A stretch of DNA of 64,000 bases from Cinclus cinclus (lineage: Eukaryota > Chordata > Aves > Passeriformes > Cinclidae). Below, one piece after another: positions 27,435 to 37,917 of this stretch; within the stretch, counting starts at the first letter, position 1; each line of letters begins with the position of its first letter. The stretch lies in assembly GCF_963662255.1 (NCBI RefSeq), contig NC_085047.1, positions 10,284,347-10,348,346 on the forward strand. The letters run 5' to 3'. Position numbers and translations under genes: made by a program. Under the pieces are notes generated by a model, which saw only the letters and a program-made list of their open reading frames with translations, searched no databases and had not been told where the DNA came from.

Positions 27435-27477
27435 TGTCTCACAGCATAACTCAGCTAACCAGTTATGCTGTGCAACA
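27435..27477. repeat. Perfect 12-bp stem hairpin
   Basis: Arms cacagcataact (27440-27451) and agttatgctgtg (27461-27472) are perfectly complementary around a 9-nt loop, cagctaacc. Beyond a 2x2 internal mismatch the arms pair again for 3 bp (tgt/aca at 27435-27437 and 27475-27477). The composition is balanced, so this is less likely to be chance than the AT-rich palindromes. It could be an RNA hairpin, a remnant of a small inverted-repeat element or chance. Confidence 0.8.
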
Positions 27478-28291
27478 CAATGATTTGTCACCTGCTTTTA
27501 GATTTCCCTATTGACTCCTGTGCAGAATAAGAATGGGATCAATTTAAAGCAGTCCTTTATTCCCATGGGTGCCATCACTAATGCTGCTGTCTCTTACTGC
27601 TTTCTAAATGGAACCCAATGATATATTTTCCTGTAGCAAAGTGTCTACTTTATGAGCATAATAAATAGCAATGGCCCTTTAATGACAACTTTAGCTTTGG
27701 CCATTATAGTGCATTTTAAATGCTTAAAAACACTAATGGGAGCTATCCAGTGTTAATTATACTTAAGATATGAGTGCTGTACACAAGAACTACTGCAACA
27801 TTAAGTAAAACACTTCTGTTAATCCTAATTATAGCCTGTATAGAAGAGATAAGAGAAATCAAGTGCTACTTTACAGCAAGTTCCTAAAATAGCAGAGACA
27901 GGAAGGACAAATTGGCCGGAAAAGCACTGGAAGCACCTTCTAGCATAGGACTTGATCCTTATTTGCACCATTTATATTTGCAGCTGCTTGCACAAGTTCT
28001 GCTGTTCTGGACTTGCCCTGTCATCAAGTCTGTACAGGGCTGGTCTGTGCCCTGTCGGAGGCAGCTGGTCTCTGTATAAACATGAATTAACACAGCCATT
28101 TATCTAAAAGAGCTGGCTTCAGACTTCAAGGAAACAGGGGTGAAGGGCAGGCTGAACAGACCAGTTGACAATCACCTTGACTAACTCTGTTTAAGTCAGG
28201 TGCCTGAATTCAGAGAGAAGTTGCTGGGTGAGATTTCCAGTGGTGAAGCAGAATTTCCTGCAGCAGTATCCATGCTTATTTGTCTCCACAG

Positions 28292-28350
28292 AAGATATAT
28301 AAGAAGACTATGCTTCACTTTAGACAACTCAATAAAATGCCTAAAACTGG
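28292..28350 (+). other. Weak exon candidate, function unknown
   Basis: This 59-bp interval follows a good acceptor (pyrimidine tract ending ctccacag at 28291) and precedes a good donor (CTGG then gtaagg from 28351). Two of three frames are open across it. Frame 1 gives KIYKKTMLHFRQLNKMPKT, which I do not recognise. A 42-A run begins 31 bp downstream. Chance is the leading explanation. Confidence 0.08.
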
Positions 28351-28380
28351 GTAAGGGATTAATTCAGCCTAACAGCTCAC

Positions 28381-28381
<1 letters not shown>

Positions 28382-28423
<42 letters not shown>
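28382..28423. repeat. Poly(A) run, 42 bp
   Basis: This is the longest homopolymer in the window, 42 uninterrupted A's. A polyadenylation-type AATAAA lies at 28331-28336, about 45 bp upstream. The heptamer aacagct occurs just before (28371-28377) and just after (28427-28433) the run. Together these hint at a retroposed tail with a short target duplication, but no source transcript is recognised. CR1, the main avian LINE, does not use poly(A) tails. Confidence 0.92.
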
Positions 28424-28424
<1 letters not shown>

Positions 28425-29919
28425 CAAACAGCTGAGCGTTTAAACACAGAGAACCTCTCGCTGACTGGCTTACTGAAGTCAAGGGCTGCATATTTTGACT
28501 TCTTGAAGCATTTTAGCAGAGGCAGAGAGGGAGCAGAAATCAGAGCTCTTAAAAATGCAAGTTAAACTAATTCAGATAAAGTCCATAAATTCTTCAGACT
28601 TGAACTCTAGTCTAATTTGTTCAAATTACAGTGTCTGTATGATACCACTGGTCTTTGCTTGTCTTTGTTTATGACAAATGATATAGCCCTACAGAGAAAA
28701 TCATAAACCCTCTCAGAACGTCATGGGCATCTAACAGGAATGATGGAAACACACAGAAAAGGAACATGTTCAATCAAAAAAGATTGTAATATATTGTTTT
28801 TTTATTCCACAGAGTTCAGTTTGATGACTTAGTGTCTTAATGCACTTATTTCCAGCCAGCTGAGGACTGAGTTGACATCAGAAAGAACATAACAAACCCA
28901 CAGAAACTTATACTTAAAGTATTCTATGCCTTCAGTTACTGTATTTTTACAAATTAGCCAGGAGAGAAAGTGACAAGAGTCTTCAGCATACTAAAGAATT
29001 TCTGACTGGGACACTAGCAAAACCTAACCTGTCCCCCCTCTTTATCACTCAAATATAATTTCTGTGAACCCCATTTCTGTTCAAACTTTTGGTAACAACA
29101 GTTCTATCTTGTTTACTGTGTCCATACTCAGCACTTAGAGTTATTTTCAAGATAACAGTCCCTATTAGTCCTCTTGTTTTACAAAAGGTCCCTGAATTTT
29201 TGAGCAGCTCAGCCATCAGGATGACTTGGGACTTTGGTTTCAAATTTAAAAGAGCAAATAACATAATCTTCTGAAAGCAACTGTGTTGCTTGAAGCTAGG
29301 TCAGTCAGGTTTTTATGGCTACAGTTAAATGCTTTATCTACAAGTTTGCCAGCACTTGCTTGAAGGTAAATTACTGAAGAAGTCTTAAATATAACTTCAA
29401 ATAATCATGCATTAAAAACAAATTTAAAAAGCAATGAAAATGCGTCTCTGACTGATGGTATCTAGTTACTGTGGATATAGATTGTGGTTTTCTGTTTTGT
29501 AAATATTTATTTCTCCTACTGTTCCCACTCTGCCACTTCAGAACCATGGGAATGTCTCCAAAATTATGCTTTTTAAGGGAAATACAGACAGAGCCTAAGA
29601 GAACAATCATGACGTGCTGAGGTAACACCTGACAGGTTCAAAGCTGCAAGACACAAATGCAGCCAGAGAGTCATGACAGACCAGTAAAACAATGTGCAAC
29701 AGGAAAGAAGCAGCTCTGAGGAGGGCAAAGAGACAACCAAGACAGACACATGTTTTTGTTCTCAACCTCAGTGATGTCAATCATGATACCAATCTCCTGG
29801 GGAAAGCACTAGAAGTCTTACAGGGGATGTGTTACTGTTTTCATTCAAAGCTTTGAGTATGGTTTGAATGAGCCTGTTCGAGACAGAAAGTGCTAAAACA
29901 TGTTATTATTCTATGTAAC

Positions 29920-29943
29920 AATAATAATAATAATAATAATAAT
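29920..29943. repeat. (AAT)8 microsatellite
   Basis: Eight perfect AAT units. A typical trinucleotide microsatellite. Confidence 0.93.
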
Positions 29944-31082
29944 GTTCCAATAACTTGCAAAGGTTGCATAGCATCAGCTTTTATTTAAAACTGAAAAACA
30001 TGGCATCTGTTTAGCATCTTGCAGATTTCTTCACACTGAGCATTCAAAAGAAGTGTCCTTTGAAGAATCCTTATCAGCTCAAACATCAGTCTTTCACAAA
30101 CTTCTAAACTGTAAAACTTGTTCTTCCTTTGCCATCTTTATTATCTATTTTTTAAATATACTAACTTCCTCTTCAGATAGTAACAATTTTCTTTTAGGGG
30201 TTGAGTTACAGAACAGAAAAAAGGTGGACATGTTTTGACCACTGGAATTTGATATTTCACACTGCCTTGATAAAATGTCAGAAATTATCCTCAAATTTTC
30301 TAATCCATCGAGGACTATTTTTGTAAAACCTTTTTGACATGCAGTTTGTTACTGGTCTAGTAATTTCTTTGGTACTATTTCTATAAGACTGTCAATATTT
30401 ATTTCTTCACGGTTAGGTAGTTCTTCTTATAAATATGGAAAATATATGTCCATTCCCTAAATTGACATTGACAATCCATAACATTTAAATAGAATTAGCA
30501 TCACCAATTTTCAGTGTGGAGTATATTCAGTGAGCCTGCTGCAGAATGCATGGGATTCAGGATAATTAGCATATGAAGTTACTCTTGCCATTTCGCTCCT
30601 CTATTTATATTAGAACTCATTACTGTGCCATCATATTTCAGAAGTAGTGATGCAGAATTTGGATTAGACAACGATTCAGGAATGAGCCAGCCAGAAAATT
30701 ACCTGTGGGGACTCACAGACCTTTCTATAATGCCTGCCCACCTGGGCATCACTCCAAGTAACTGCATTTTCATGTCACTCAAGGGTGTTGCCCACAAGTT
30801 GGAGTGCCAGCTGATCTGTATTGCAAATGGCACAAATTGTTTCATTCATAGAGACAGAATTCATCCCAACAGAGTCAAAGGAGCCAAGGGAGCAGGGGCA
30901 GTCCCAGCCTCCCCCTGTATGCTTGCCTAGCTCAACAGGGCTGTGTTACAAAACAGAGACTGGTCTTACTGGACCCTGTTGCCCAGGGCCCCTGGATTTA
31001 TCCCCTTGTCTACAGGTGTTGGTAGGTGCCAACAGTGCTGGTAAATCAAGGTAACAGACCAAAACATGGAGTACCTTCCGAA

Positions 31083-31309
31083 GTTTTAGATATAAGACAG
31101 AAATTCTTTATGATGAGTGTGAAGGGACACTGGCAAAGGTTGCCCAGAGAAGCTGTGGGAGCAACATCCCTGGAAGAGTTAATGGCCAGGTTGGATGGAG
31201 TTCTGAATAACCTGGTCTAGTGGAAAGGTGCCCCTATCCACAGCAGGGGGGTTGGGATAAGATGAATTTTAAAGGTCCTTCCAAGCCAAACCATTCTGTG
31301 ATTCTGTAA
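31083..31309 (+). mobile_element. CR1 LINE 3' end, 5'-truncated
   Basis: Sense-orientation CR1 tail of about 227 bp. It shows the 'ggttgcccagagaagctgtg' block at about 31138-31157, a 'ggccaggttggatgg' block, and the 'cctggtctagtgg' and 'aaaggtccttccaa' blocks. It ends in 'attctgtgattctg'. It belongs to the same broad subfamily as the copy at 6.03 kb but is more diverged, with several substitutions in the ORF2 relic. The 5' edge is approximate. Confidence 0.92.
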
Positions 31310-33652
31310 TGTCAAGTTACAGCTACTGGACTGCAGGGTTGGCAGCTGTTTGTCACACTGTGGATGTGTACAAGTACACAGCTTCTGGGCATAATCCTCA
31401 GTTAGGAGGTTCCTTCTACCCAAGGTCTTTCTTCTTCCATTCTCACTCTAGGGTTGGAATTATTAATCCTTTCAGCTGCGTCTAAGCATTTACAGTGCTG
31501 AATAATGAACATCCCTAACTTGCACATTCACATAGTCCTCTCTCTTCTGCTTGTTCAGATTAAGATCACAGAAAGAGGACTCACTACAAGTTTACTGGAG
31601 TAAAGAAGGGTCCCAGTTATTCCTAGCTTCTGTTTTCAGTTTGCTTTGTTTGATAGCATGGCTGGGAAACAGTAACGTGTAGGAGCTCACTTAACAATAA
31701 CTCATTGAAACAGGCAGCAATAGTACAGTTATCTCCTCCACTGCATGATTTTGGTGTCACTATCCTGGGGGAAAGAAAAAACCCACTTTCTTTATTTTTT
31801 CCTACCTCGTATACTTTTACACCACAACACTGGAATCTTGGCAATACTTATTCCCATGCACAAGAAGTTCTATTACTAGCACATTTTAAGCATGGCCTTT
31901 CCAAAGAAGCTATTCCCTAAGATAGGGAATTTGAGATATTATCTCAAATTATACATAAGCAGTTGAATTATGTTGGCCAATTTCAGGCAAAGCATCTCTT
32001 TTCTAGGATAATTCCTCTGTTGAAATGGTGGAGCATTTATAGCTTGGCATGGAGTTGCTGAAGGGAGGTACCTACACTGCAGGTCAACAGAGGACTTCAC
32101 TCTTCAGTGCCATCAATCTCACAAGGACTGCATTTACTTTACAATTTCGTGAAAATAATAGACTGAGATATCTTTTGTCTGGTAAAACTTCTGTGAGAAA
32201 AGCATAATAACACCTGTGAGGTGTTCAGTGCTCTCAGTGTCTTCATCTGCCTGAGTCAACAGCAGTTTCTGGCATTGAGCACTGTGCAAGAATTCCATTG
32301 CATCTTGGGATACTCATTCTGCACAAACAACTCTCAGGCTAAAGTCTTCCCCAAAAACACAATGCATCACTAATACCCCTCATCTTCTCCTGACCAGTGA
32401 CACTTTTGTGCTCAGAATACGTTATTTGAAATATCAGAGAAGTCAGTTTGAGAATTTGCAAATTATATTTGAATTAAAATCCTAGGAGGAATTACAACAT
32501 GGCAGGCAAACATTCAACAGAGTAACCACCTCTGTCTCTCCATTTCAGACCTGAATTTTATTCTAAATTGTGTCTTTTTTCATGCCTAGGATGCACACAG
32601 TTCTGATGGAATATAATTAGTGAATGAGGGTTTTTGTTAATATAGATTACCTAAGAGTCAATGACACCACTATTTTTTAAGAGGCATGAAAAAAGGAAAA
32701 AGGTAGGCTATCTCACCTAATTATCATATGCCTACTGGTAAAGGTGATAGCAAATTAAAAAAAAAAGTAATTTATTTAAATATTTACTTTATTTATAATA
32801 AACAACCCTTCTCAGAAAGGATCATGTTAAGGCACATGTTAATTATCTGCTTTTTATTATAGGATGCTGTAGATCACAATTGACTTTCTCTTGCGGTTAT
32901 CAGAGAAATGTGACAGAGAGCATCTTGGCCTGGAACACAGTGCCAAGACAAAAGTGTGAAGACCATAGTTTTGTGGGTCTATATTTTTCCAGCCTGTAGG
33001 TTTCATGACAAGGTAGGTCTTTTGTGTTTAAAATTAATTAGTACAGAAGTTTTGGCATTTCTGACTCTGAAAGTCTTACTTCTTACTTCTCTTACTTTTG
33101 TGGCCTAACCTTGAACACCATTGAGGTACTCTATATCGAAATACTACTGTGTCTACACCAAATTTGGCTCCCAAAATATGGCAGATGAAGACAGAATTCT
33201 GGACCCAATACACAAAATTTCATAGTGCATAATGCTCATACTTAATTTTTTAAAATAAAGAATTAAAAGATTACTTGTAGGTGTAACAAGAATATTACAG
33301 ACAGGAGTAGCACATATTACACCTGTGTACAACACACTATTGCTAATGCATTGAATTTATGCTTGACTGTGATGTGAATACTTGAGTAATAGTTTATCAG
33401 ATCATACATTAAGATTTTTACTAAACCTTTAAAATGATTGATTACTACACTTTTGAAATATACTACACTCAAAATTTTGAAAATATTAGGTATAGAAGTG
33501 GGCCCACAAATTAAATTCACAAAAGAAAAAAATCAATGAGGAATATTCTCATATATGTGAAATCAATCAAAATGTCCACCTTTTCAATGTTTTAAGGTGG
33601 GGGGGAAGAAGTATTGCTTTATCATTGCAAGTTATCATAACCATAAATCAGG
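31310..33652. other. Gene-free AT-rich spacer between CR1 copies
   Basis: No gene is recognised. The stretch holds two adjoining palindromes at 31912-31950 (listed separately) and is otherwise ordinary AT-rich sequence. A short G run (33599-33604) precedes the next CR1. Confidence 0.6.
31912..31950. repeat. Two adjoining perfect palindromes
   Basis: The first has arms attccct/agggaat at 31912-31918 and 31924-31930. The second has arms aatttgagat/atctcaaatt at 31928-31937 and 31941-31950. They share the bases aat, so the two hairpins would compete or stack. No flanking element is recognised. Confidence 0.8.
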
Positions 33653-34068
33653 ATCAAAGAATGGCTGATACTAGATGGCACCTCTGAAGGTCATCTCATC
33701 CAAACTCCCCACCCCCCAAGCAGAGCCACCAACAGCTCAGGACCTTGTCCAGGTGGCTTTCCAATATCTCCAAGGATGGAGTCACCAAAGCCAGTCTAGG
33801 CAACCCATGCCAGTTCTCAGTCACAGTGAAGAAGTGTTTCCTTGTGCTCAGAATGAACCTCCTGTGTTTCAGTTTGTGCCACTGGCTCTGGTCCTGCCAC
33901 TGGACAGATCCTGGCTCCATCCCATTTACACATTCCCTTCACATATTTATACACATGAATAGGTTCTATCCTGATTCTGATTCATCTCCACTCCAGGTTG
34001 AGCAGTCCCAGCTCTCAGCCTTTCCTCATAGGAGGGAGATACTTCAGTCCTTCAATCTGTGCCTATGG
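33653..34068 (-). mobile_element. CR1 LINE fragment in antisense orientation
   Basis: This is the longest CR1 piece in the window, about 416 bp. On the plus strand it reads as the complement of CR1. It starts near the element's 3' end (atcaaagaatggct, then 'ggcacctctgaaggtcatct') and continues through 'gtgaagaagtgtttcctt' and 'agtttgtgccactggc' to 'cagctctcagcctttcctcat'. On the minus strand a frame keeps the C-terminal ORF2 signature (HGLPRL... then SLEILESHLD), so reverse transcriptase ORF2 sense is minus. It is 5'-truncated near 34068 and broken by substitutions. It is the only minus-strand copy that is certain here. Confidence 0.93.
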
Positions 34069-35635
34069 AAAGCACAACATCCTTGCCTATTCAAATTTCC
34101 ATCTGGCTTACATGGAACTGGCTGACTGACAAATTTCTTTGCAAGGACGAAACTGTAAAAAAAGTCATCCTTTACAAACTAGTTGGACCTGCTCTTTCTT
34201 ACTCAAAAAGACAATTGCAAGGCCTGATGATTTATTATAATTTCTAGTCATAGAAATGGAGATTGATGCAGAGTTTTATTCCCCCGTTATAGTTTTACAA
34301 GTGGAATGTGGACAACATTCCACTGAGTCTGAGAGAGATCAGAAGCACAAACTTGCCAAAGCTCTCATATTGTCCAATACACTTTCTGTGTTCCAGCTAA
34401 GCTGATTGAATTTTTCTCTGTTGGCACCAGTTTATGCAAGGAAATACTACTGTGTTCAAAGAGCAACACTAGTTTTCAAATATTTGCTCAATTACCCTTT
34501 AGACAGTCTTATATATGTGATATTTGTATTTTAAAACAAAGATCATAGATGATAAGCTTGAACTGTTATACTGTTTATTCATTCAGAGCTACATAGTTAA
34601 TGAATTTCCTTTATCTAGTCCCATCATGTGTCCCCCTGTTTAAGTCTACAGCAGGTAATTATTTACTGCTTTCTGTATGTTTGTGGTGGTTTTGGTTCTG
34701 GGTTTCTTCTGTTTTGTTACATTTTGCAATGTTGAAATCCTCATGATCCCCTGAGCTGAAAGTGATAGAGCCATTGAGACCCTCAAGGCTAAAGCTGATA
34801 AATGGATGTTACCACAAGAACTATTGACTCTGAATTTTGGTTATGAGGAGCACTTGAGACAGAAGATACTGGTCTTAATGAAATGCTCATAAATTTCATT
34901 AAATGCAGACAGCCTTTTCAGGAAAATGAAAATAAACATTTAATGTCAGCTCCCTGATCGAAACACATACATATCTTTTCCTTTTTTTATATTTTAACAT
35001 CCTTTTTCCTCCCAAGGGTGTATTTTTCTAAAGCTGTGTTGAAATAGTCACACTGGTAAATTGAATAGATTCAAGGCATTTCTGTGATAGGAAGGATATT
35101 TAACATGGCAAGGCTTTCCTTATTTTATAGTTTAAAAAGGTTCCTGCTTACCAAAGCAGAACAAGTTAAAATGAGGAAGCTGCATTGCTACTGGGCAGCA
35201 TATTTGACCTCTGAAGGGGCTAGGAAGGTACAGCTGCCCCCAGTCTGTGTTCTGGGAAATCCCTTCCAAAAATCTGGATGTAGGCCCCATCATCCAAAGC
35301 ATTGCTGATCCACTTAAATTTCAGAGCGGTCTCTCACTTAAAAAAAAAAAAAAAGAATGGTATTTTTACTCCTAAGTGATTAAGAAACATTTGAAAATTA
35401 AATGGAAACCCTGCATTTCTTAATTTTTTTTAATTTGCATTTCATACGGTGGATGCACTTTTCCCTTTATTTTCAATTGCATGTGCAAGAGGAAAACCAG
35501 GTTTTTTGCCTCCTATTTCAGGTCACCTCTGGGAAGTACGGCTACCGGACAGTCTGGCCAACTACGGAATTAAGTTAGATTTCTATACATACAGTTTATT
35601 TATATGTATCAGGCATGACTACAAAAGTAATTGCA
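34069..35635. other. Gene-free AT-rich spacer
   Basis: No gene is recognised. A 9-bp inverted repeat, taatgaaat/atttcatta, lies at 34876-34884 and 34893-34901. A 15-A run is at 35340-35354. Otherwise nothing is seen. Confidence 0.6.
35340..35354. repeat. Poly(A) run, 15 bp
   Basis: Plain A homopolymer about 280 bp before a CR1 fragment. There is no associated body. Confidence 0.9.
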
Positions 35636-35814
35636 TATCACAGGCTCCCCAGGGGAGTGGTCACGGTCCCAGGCCTGACACAGTTCAAAAAGCATTTGGG
35701 CAGTGCTCTCAGGAGCATGGTGGGGGTTCTTGGCATGCCCCGTGCAGGGCCAGGAGTTGCACTTTCACCATCCTTGTGGGTCCTTTCCCACTCAGAATAC
35801 TCTAGGATTCTCTG
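35636..35814 (+). mobile_element. CR1 LINE 3' end, different subfamily
   Basis: Sense CR1 tail of about 180 bp. It shows 'ggctccccaggggagtggtc' near 35643-35662, then 'gtgcagggccaggagttg', then 'atccttgtgggtcctttccc' and the tail 'ctcagaatactctaggattc'. This 3' sequence differs from the 'caacctggtctagtgg' type of the copies at 6, 31, 38 and 60 kb, so it derives from another CR1 lineage. Fewer obvious changes suggest a somewhat younger insertion, but I cannot compute divergence. Confidence 0.9.
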
Positions 35815-36039
35815 TATTCCTACAGTAAAGCAGTCTTTAATCTATGCAGAGAAGGAAGCTTTGCCAAAGGCATTTGTTTCCAAAACAGCTTTTGTAAAGC
35901 TTACCTATATGGGCACAGAGCCAACACAGTAAAACACACCATGACTGCCAGACCATGCAAACAGCACTGCACTCATTCTTACATTCCAACAGTTCTGTTT
36001 GCTCTATGAACTCTGCTAAAATATTACAGTAATGGTAGA

Positions 36040-36093
36040 GGATGGATGGATGGATGGATGGATGGATGGATGGATGGATGGATGGATGGATGG
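36040..36093. repeat. (GGAT)n microsatellite
   Basis: About 13 uninterrupted GGAT units over 54 bp. It is the longest non-homopolymer microsatellite in the window and very likely polymorphic in length. Confidence 0.95.
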
Positions 36094-37509
36094 TGTCTAG
36101 AGATGGACAGCTAGTGGCTAATGGATAATACTCATCAGTAATGGAGTTTAGACAGCATTTTAATAAATCTGTAGTATGCAGAACCTTCCCTTTCCTGAAG
36201 GAAGAGAAGAAAACAATCCAGTGGCACATTGTCATAAGTCTGTTGAGGTGGAACTGAATGGAATGATATAACCGTCATGCACTGGGCAGACTGTGACAGG
36301 TTACAGACAGTTGATAAAATGAAATTTTAAATAAAGGAGCAACCTTGTTCTACTGTATCCTACAATTAAAGCCATTAGGCAAAGGAAAGACCATTTTGAT
36401 TTCCACCTTTATGATTCTGGAATGTATCTCTTCATTGTGCTGATAAAATGTGTTATATATTTCACCATGACAAAATATAATTGATGTCATGAGCAGTTTT
36501 AAATTATTGCTTGTATAATGTATGCTTTCAGCAGAAGCATATTTATTATTGTAAAATTTCTGAAACTTGTTTGAAATTACCATGAAAAGCACCAGAGTGG
36601 AAGAAAAAGATTTGTCAATGACAGGACCAGTTATTTGAAAGATTTTAACTTTCAAGTCAATTTCACAATACTTTCAGCTCCCATCTTCTTTTTCTTAGGG
36701 GGAAGGGGAGTAAAATGGATAAGGGAAGAGAAATACCCATTACATTTATGAAACTAGATAAAAGCAGCAAAACGCAGAATGTTATATGTAATTGCAATAA
36801 AAATTTAGAAGTGTGTAATTTCATGAAAACAGCATCTGTAAAAAAGAGTAAGATGTAGAGAAGATTTTCATCACCAATAACAACATAAAAAATAATCAAG
36901 CCTCTTCCAAACTAATTAGACAATGTTATCTTTTACATTCATAGATGTGTCTGGCAATGACACATTATGGCCCAGGCTTAAGCACTGGATCATTAACTGA
37001 GCAGAAATGTTACATGCATTTGGGTATACAAGATTAAATGCTATACATTCCTGCAATGTTCCATATTCTATCATTTTAGCTGCTCTTCTATCTCTCTGTC
37101 ACTTTCAATGAGCTGTAAATTTGATAGCATGTTTACAGATATTTTTCTTCCACTGACTAAACTATCAAAAGCCTGTGTGATGATTGTATAATTTCCTTGG
37201 GCCCTTAGGATTAGAATGTGAACTGTGCAATGCTCTAAAATGCATTTGTATGGAATGCCTACTCAACATATTCTGCACAGCTCTTTGGTTTCCCTTAGAA
37301 AGACATCCCCACACCTTCCAGGCTGGTTGCTCTTGACAGCAACAGATAAAATAAGACAGAAATCCATCAATCCCACATGAAGCAGTATTTCAGACCAGGT
37401 TGAACTGTAAAAGTACATATAGGGAGAGAGGTAAAAAAGAGAAAATGAAAAAGCTTTTCCTAAAAGCTCCTAAATTCTCTAAGAAGCGAAGCAGGCATTT
37501 GAGAGATGA

Positions 37510-37550
37510 TTTCCTGCATATTTCCTGCATATCCAGAGTCATCTCTGGAT
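37510..37550. repeat. 11-bp tandem duplication next to an 8-bp palindrome
   Basis: The unit tttcctgcata is present twice, perfectly (37510-37520 and 37521-37531). It runs directly into the inverted repeat atccagag/ctctggat (37531-37538 and 37543-37550) with a 4-nt loop. The duplication is likely a replication-slippage product beside the hairpin. Confidence 0.85.
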
Positions 37551-37811
37551 GTACATCTCACAATCTTATGATTTAATAGCTGTAATAGTGTACAGTAGTA
37601 CTACAGAATACTGGTTTTTAGCTTAATAGGATAAAAGAATCATAGACTATACCATGTTCTACAAAATCAAATGACAAATATTTACAAAACTAATAATGGA
37701 AGGATGCTTTACCACCAATTTTAATGTTTTGCTGACTCCTGAGCAACTCAGAAATGCAAAGCAACACCAAACAACTACACAGGGAGCAAATTATTTCCTT
37801 TGAGACTGTTC

Positions 37812-37917
37812 TACTAAGCAGCCTGGTCTATTGCAAGGTGCCCCTGCCCATAGCAGAGGGTTAGAACTAGATGATCTTTAAGGTGCCCTCCAACCCAATC
37901 TATTCTATGATTTTATG
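37812..37917 (+). mobile_element. CR1 LINE 3' end, about 105 bp
   Basis: Very short CR1 tail in sense orientation. It begins at 'ctaagcagcctggtctattg' and continues through 'ggtgcccctgcccatagcag' and 'actagatgatctttaaggtg'. It ends in 'ctattctatgattttatgg'. Only the last part of the 3' untranslated region is kept. It is the same subfamily type as the 6.03 and 60.2 kb copies. Confidence 0.9.

Larger units (their letters stand above)
26001..31082. other. Gene-free sequence with hairpins, a long poly(A) and an AAT microsatellite
   Basis: No gene is recognised. Separately listed items are the inverted repeats at 26.25 and 27.45 kb, a weak exon candidate at 28.29 kb, the 42-A run and the AAT microsatellite. 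The stretch 27540-27870 is dense in ATTA/TTTAAT-type motifs and has an aatggcc/ggccatt inverted pair at 27670-27676 and 27699-27705. It could be a conserved non-coding element, but only by impression. The 170 bp before the CR1 at 31083 are GC-richer and unassigned. Confidence 0.55.
35815..37811. other. Gene-free spacer with GGAT microsatellite
   Basis: No gene is recognised. The stretch contains the GGAT array at 36.04 kb and the 11-bp tandem duplication with palindrome at 37.5 kb. The 132-codon minus-strand frame at 35837-36235 contains an Ile-His-Pro-Ser repeat that is only the translation of the microsatellite. Confidence 0.6.

Noticed and set aside
28200..28565. 121-codon plus-strand frame with a Lys run
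   Set aside because: The Lys run is the 42-A homopolymer read as AAA codons. The flanks show no known domain.
35837..36235. 132-codon minus-strand frame with Ile-His-Pro-Ser repeats
   Set aside because: The repeat is the translation of the GGAT microsatellite, not a protein repeat domain.
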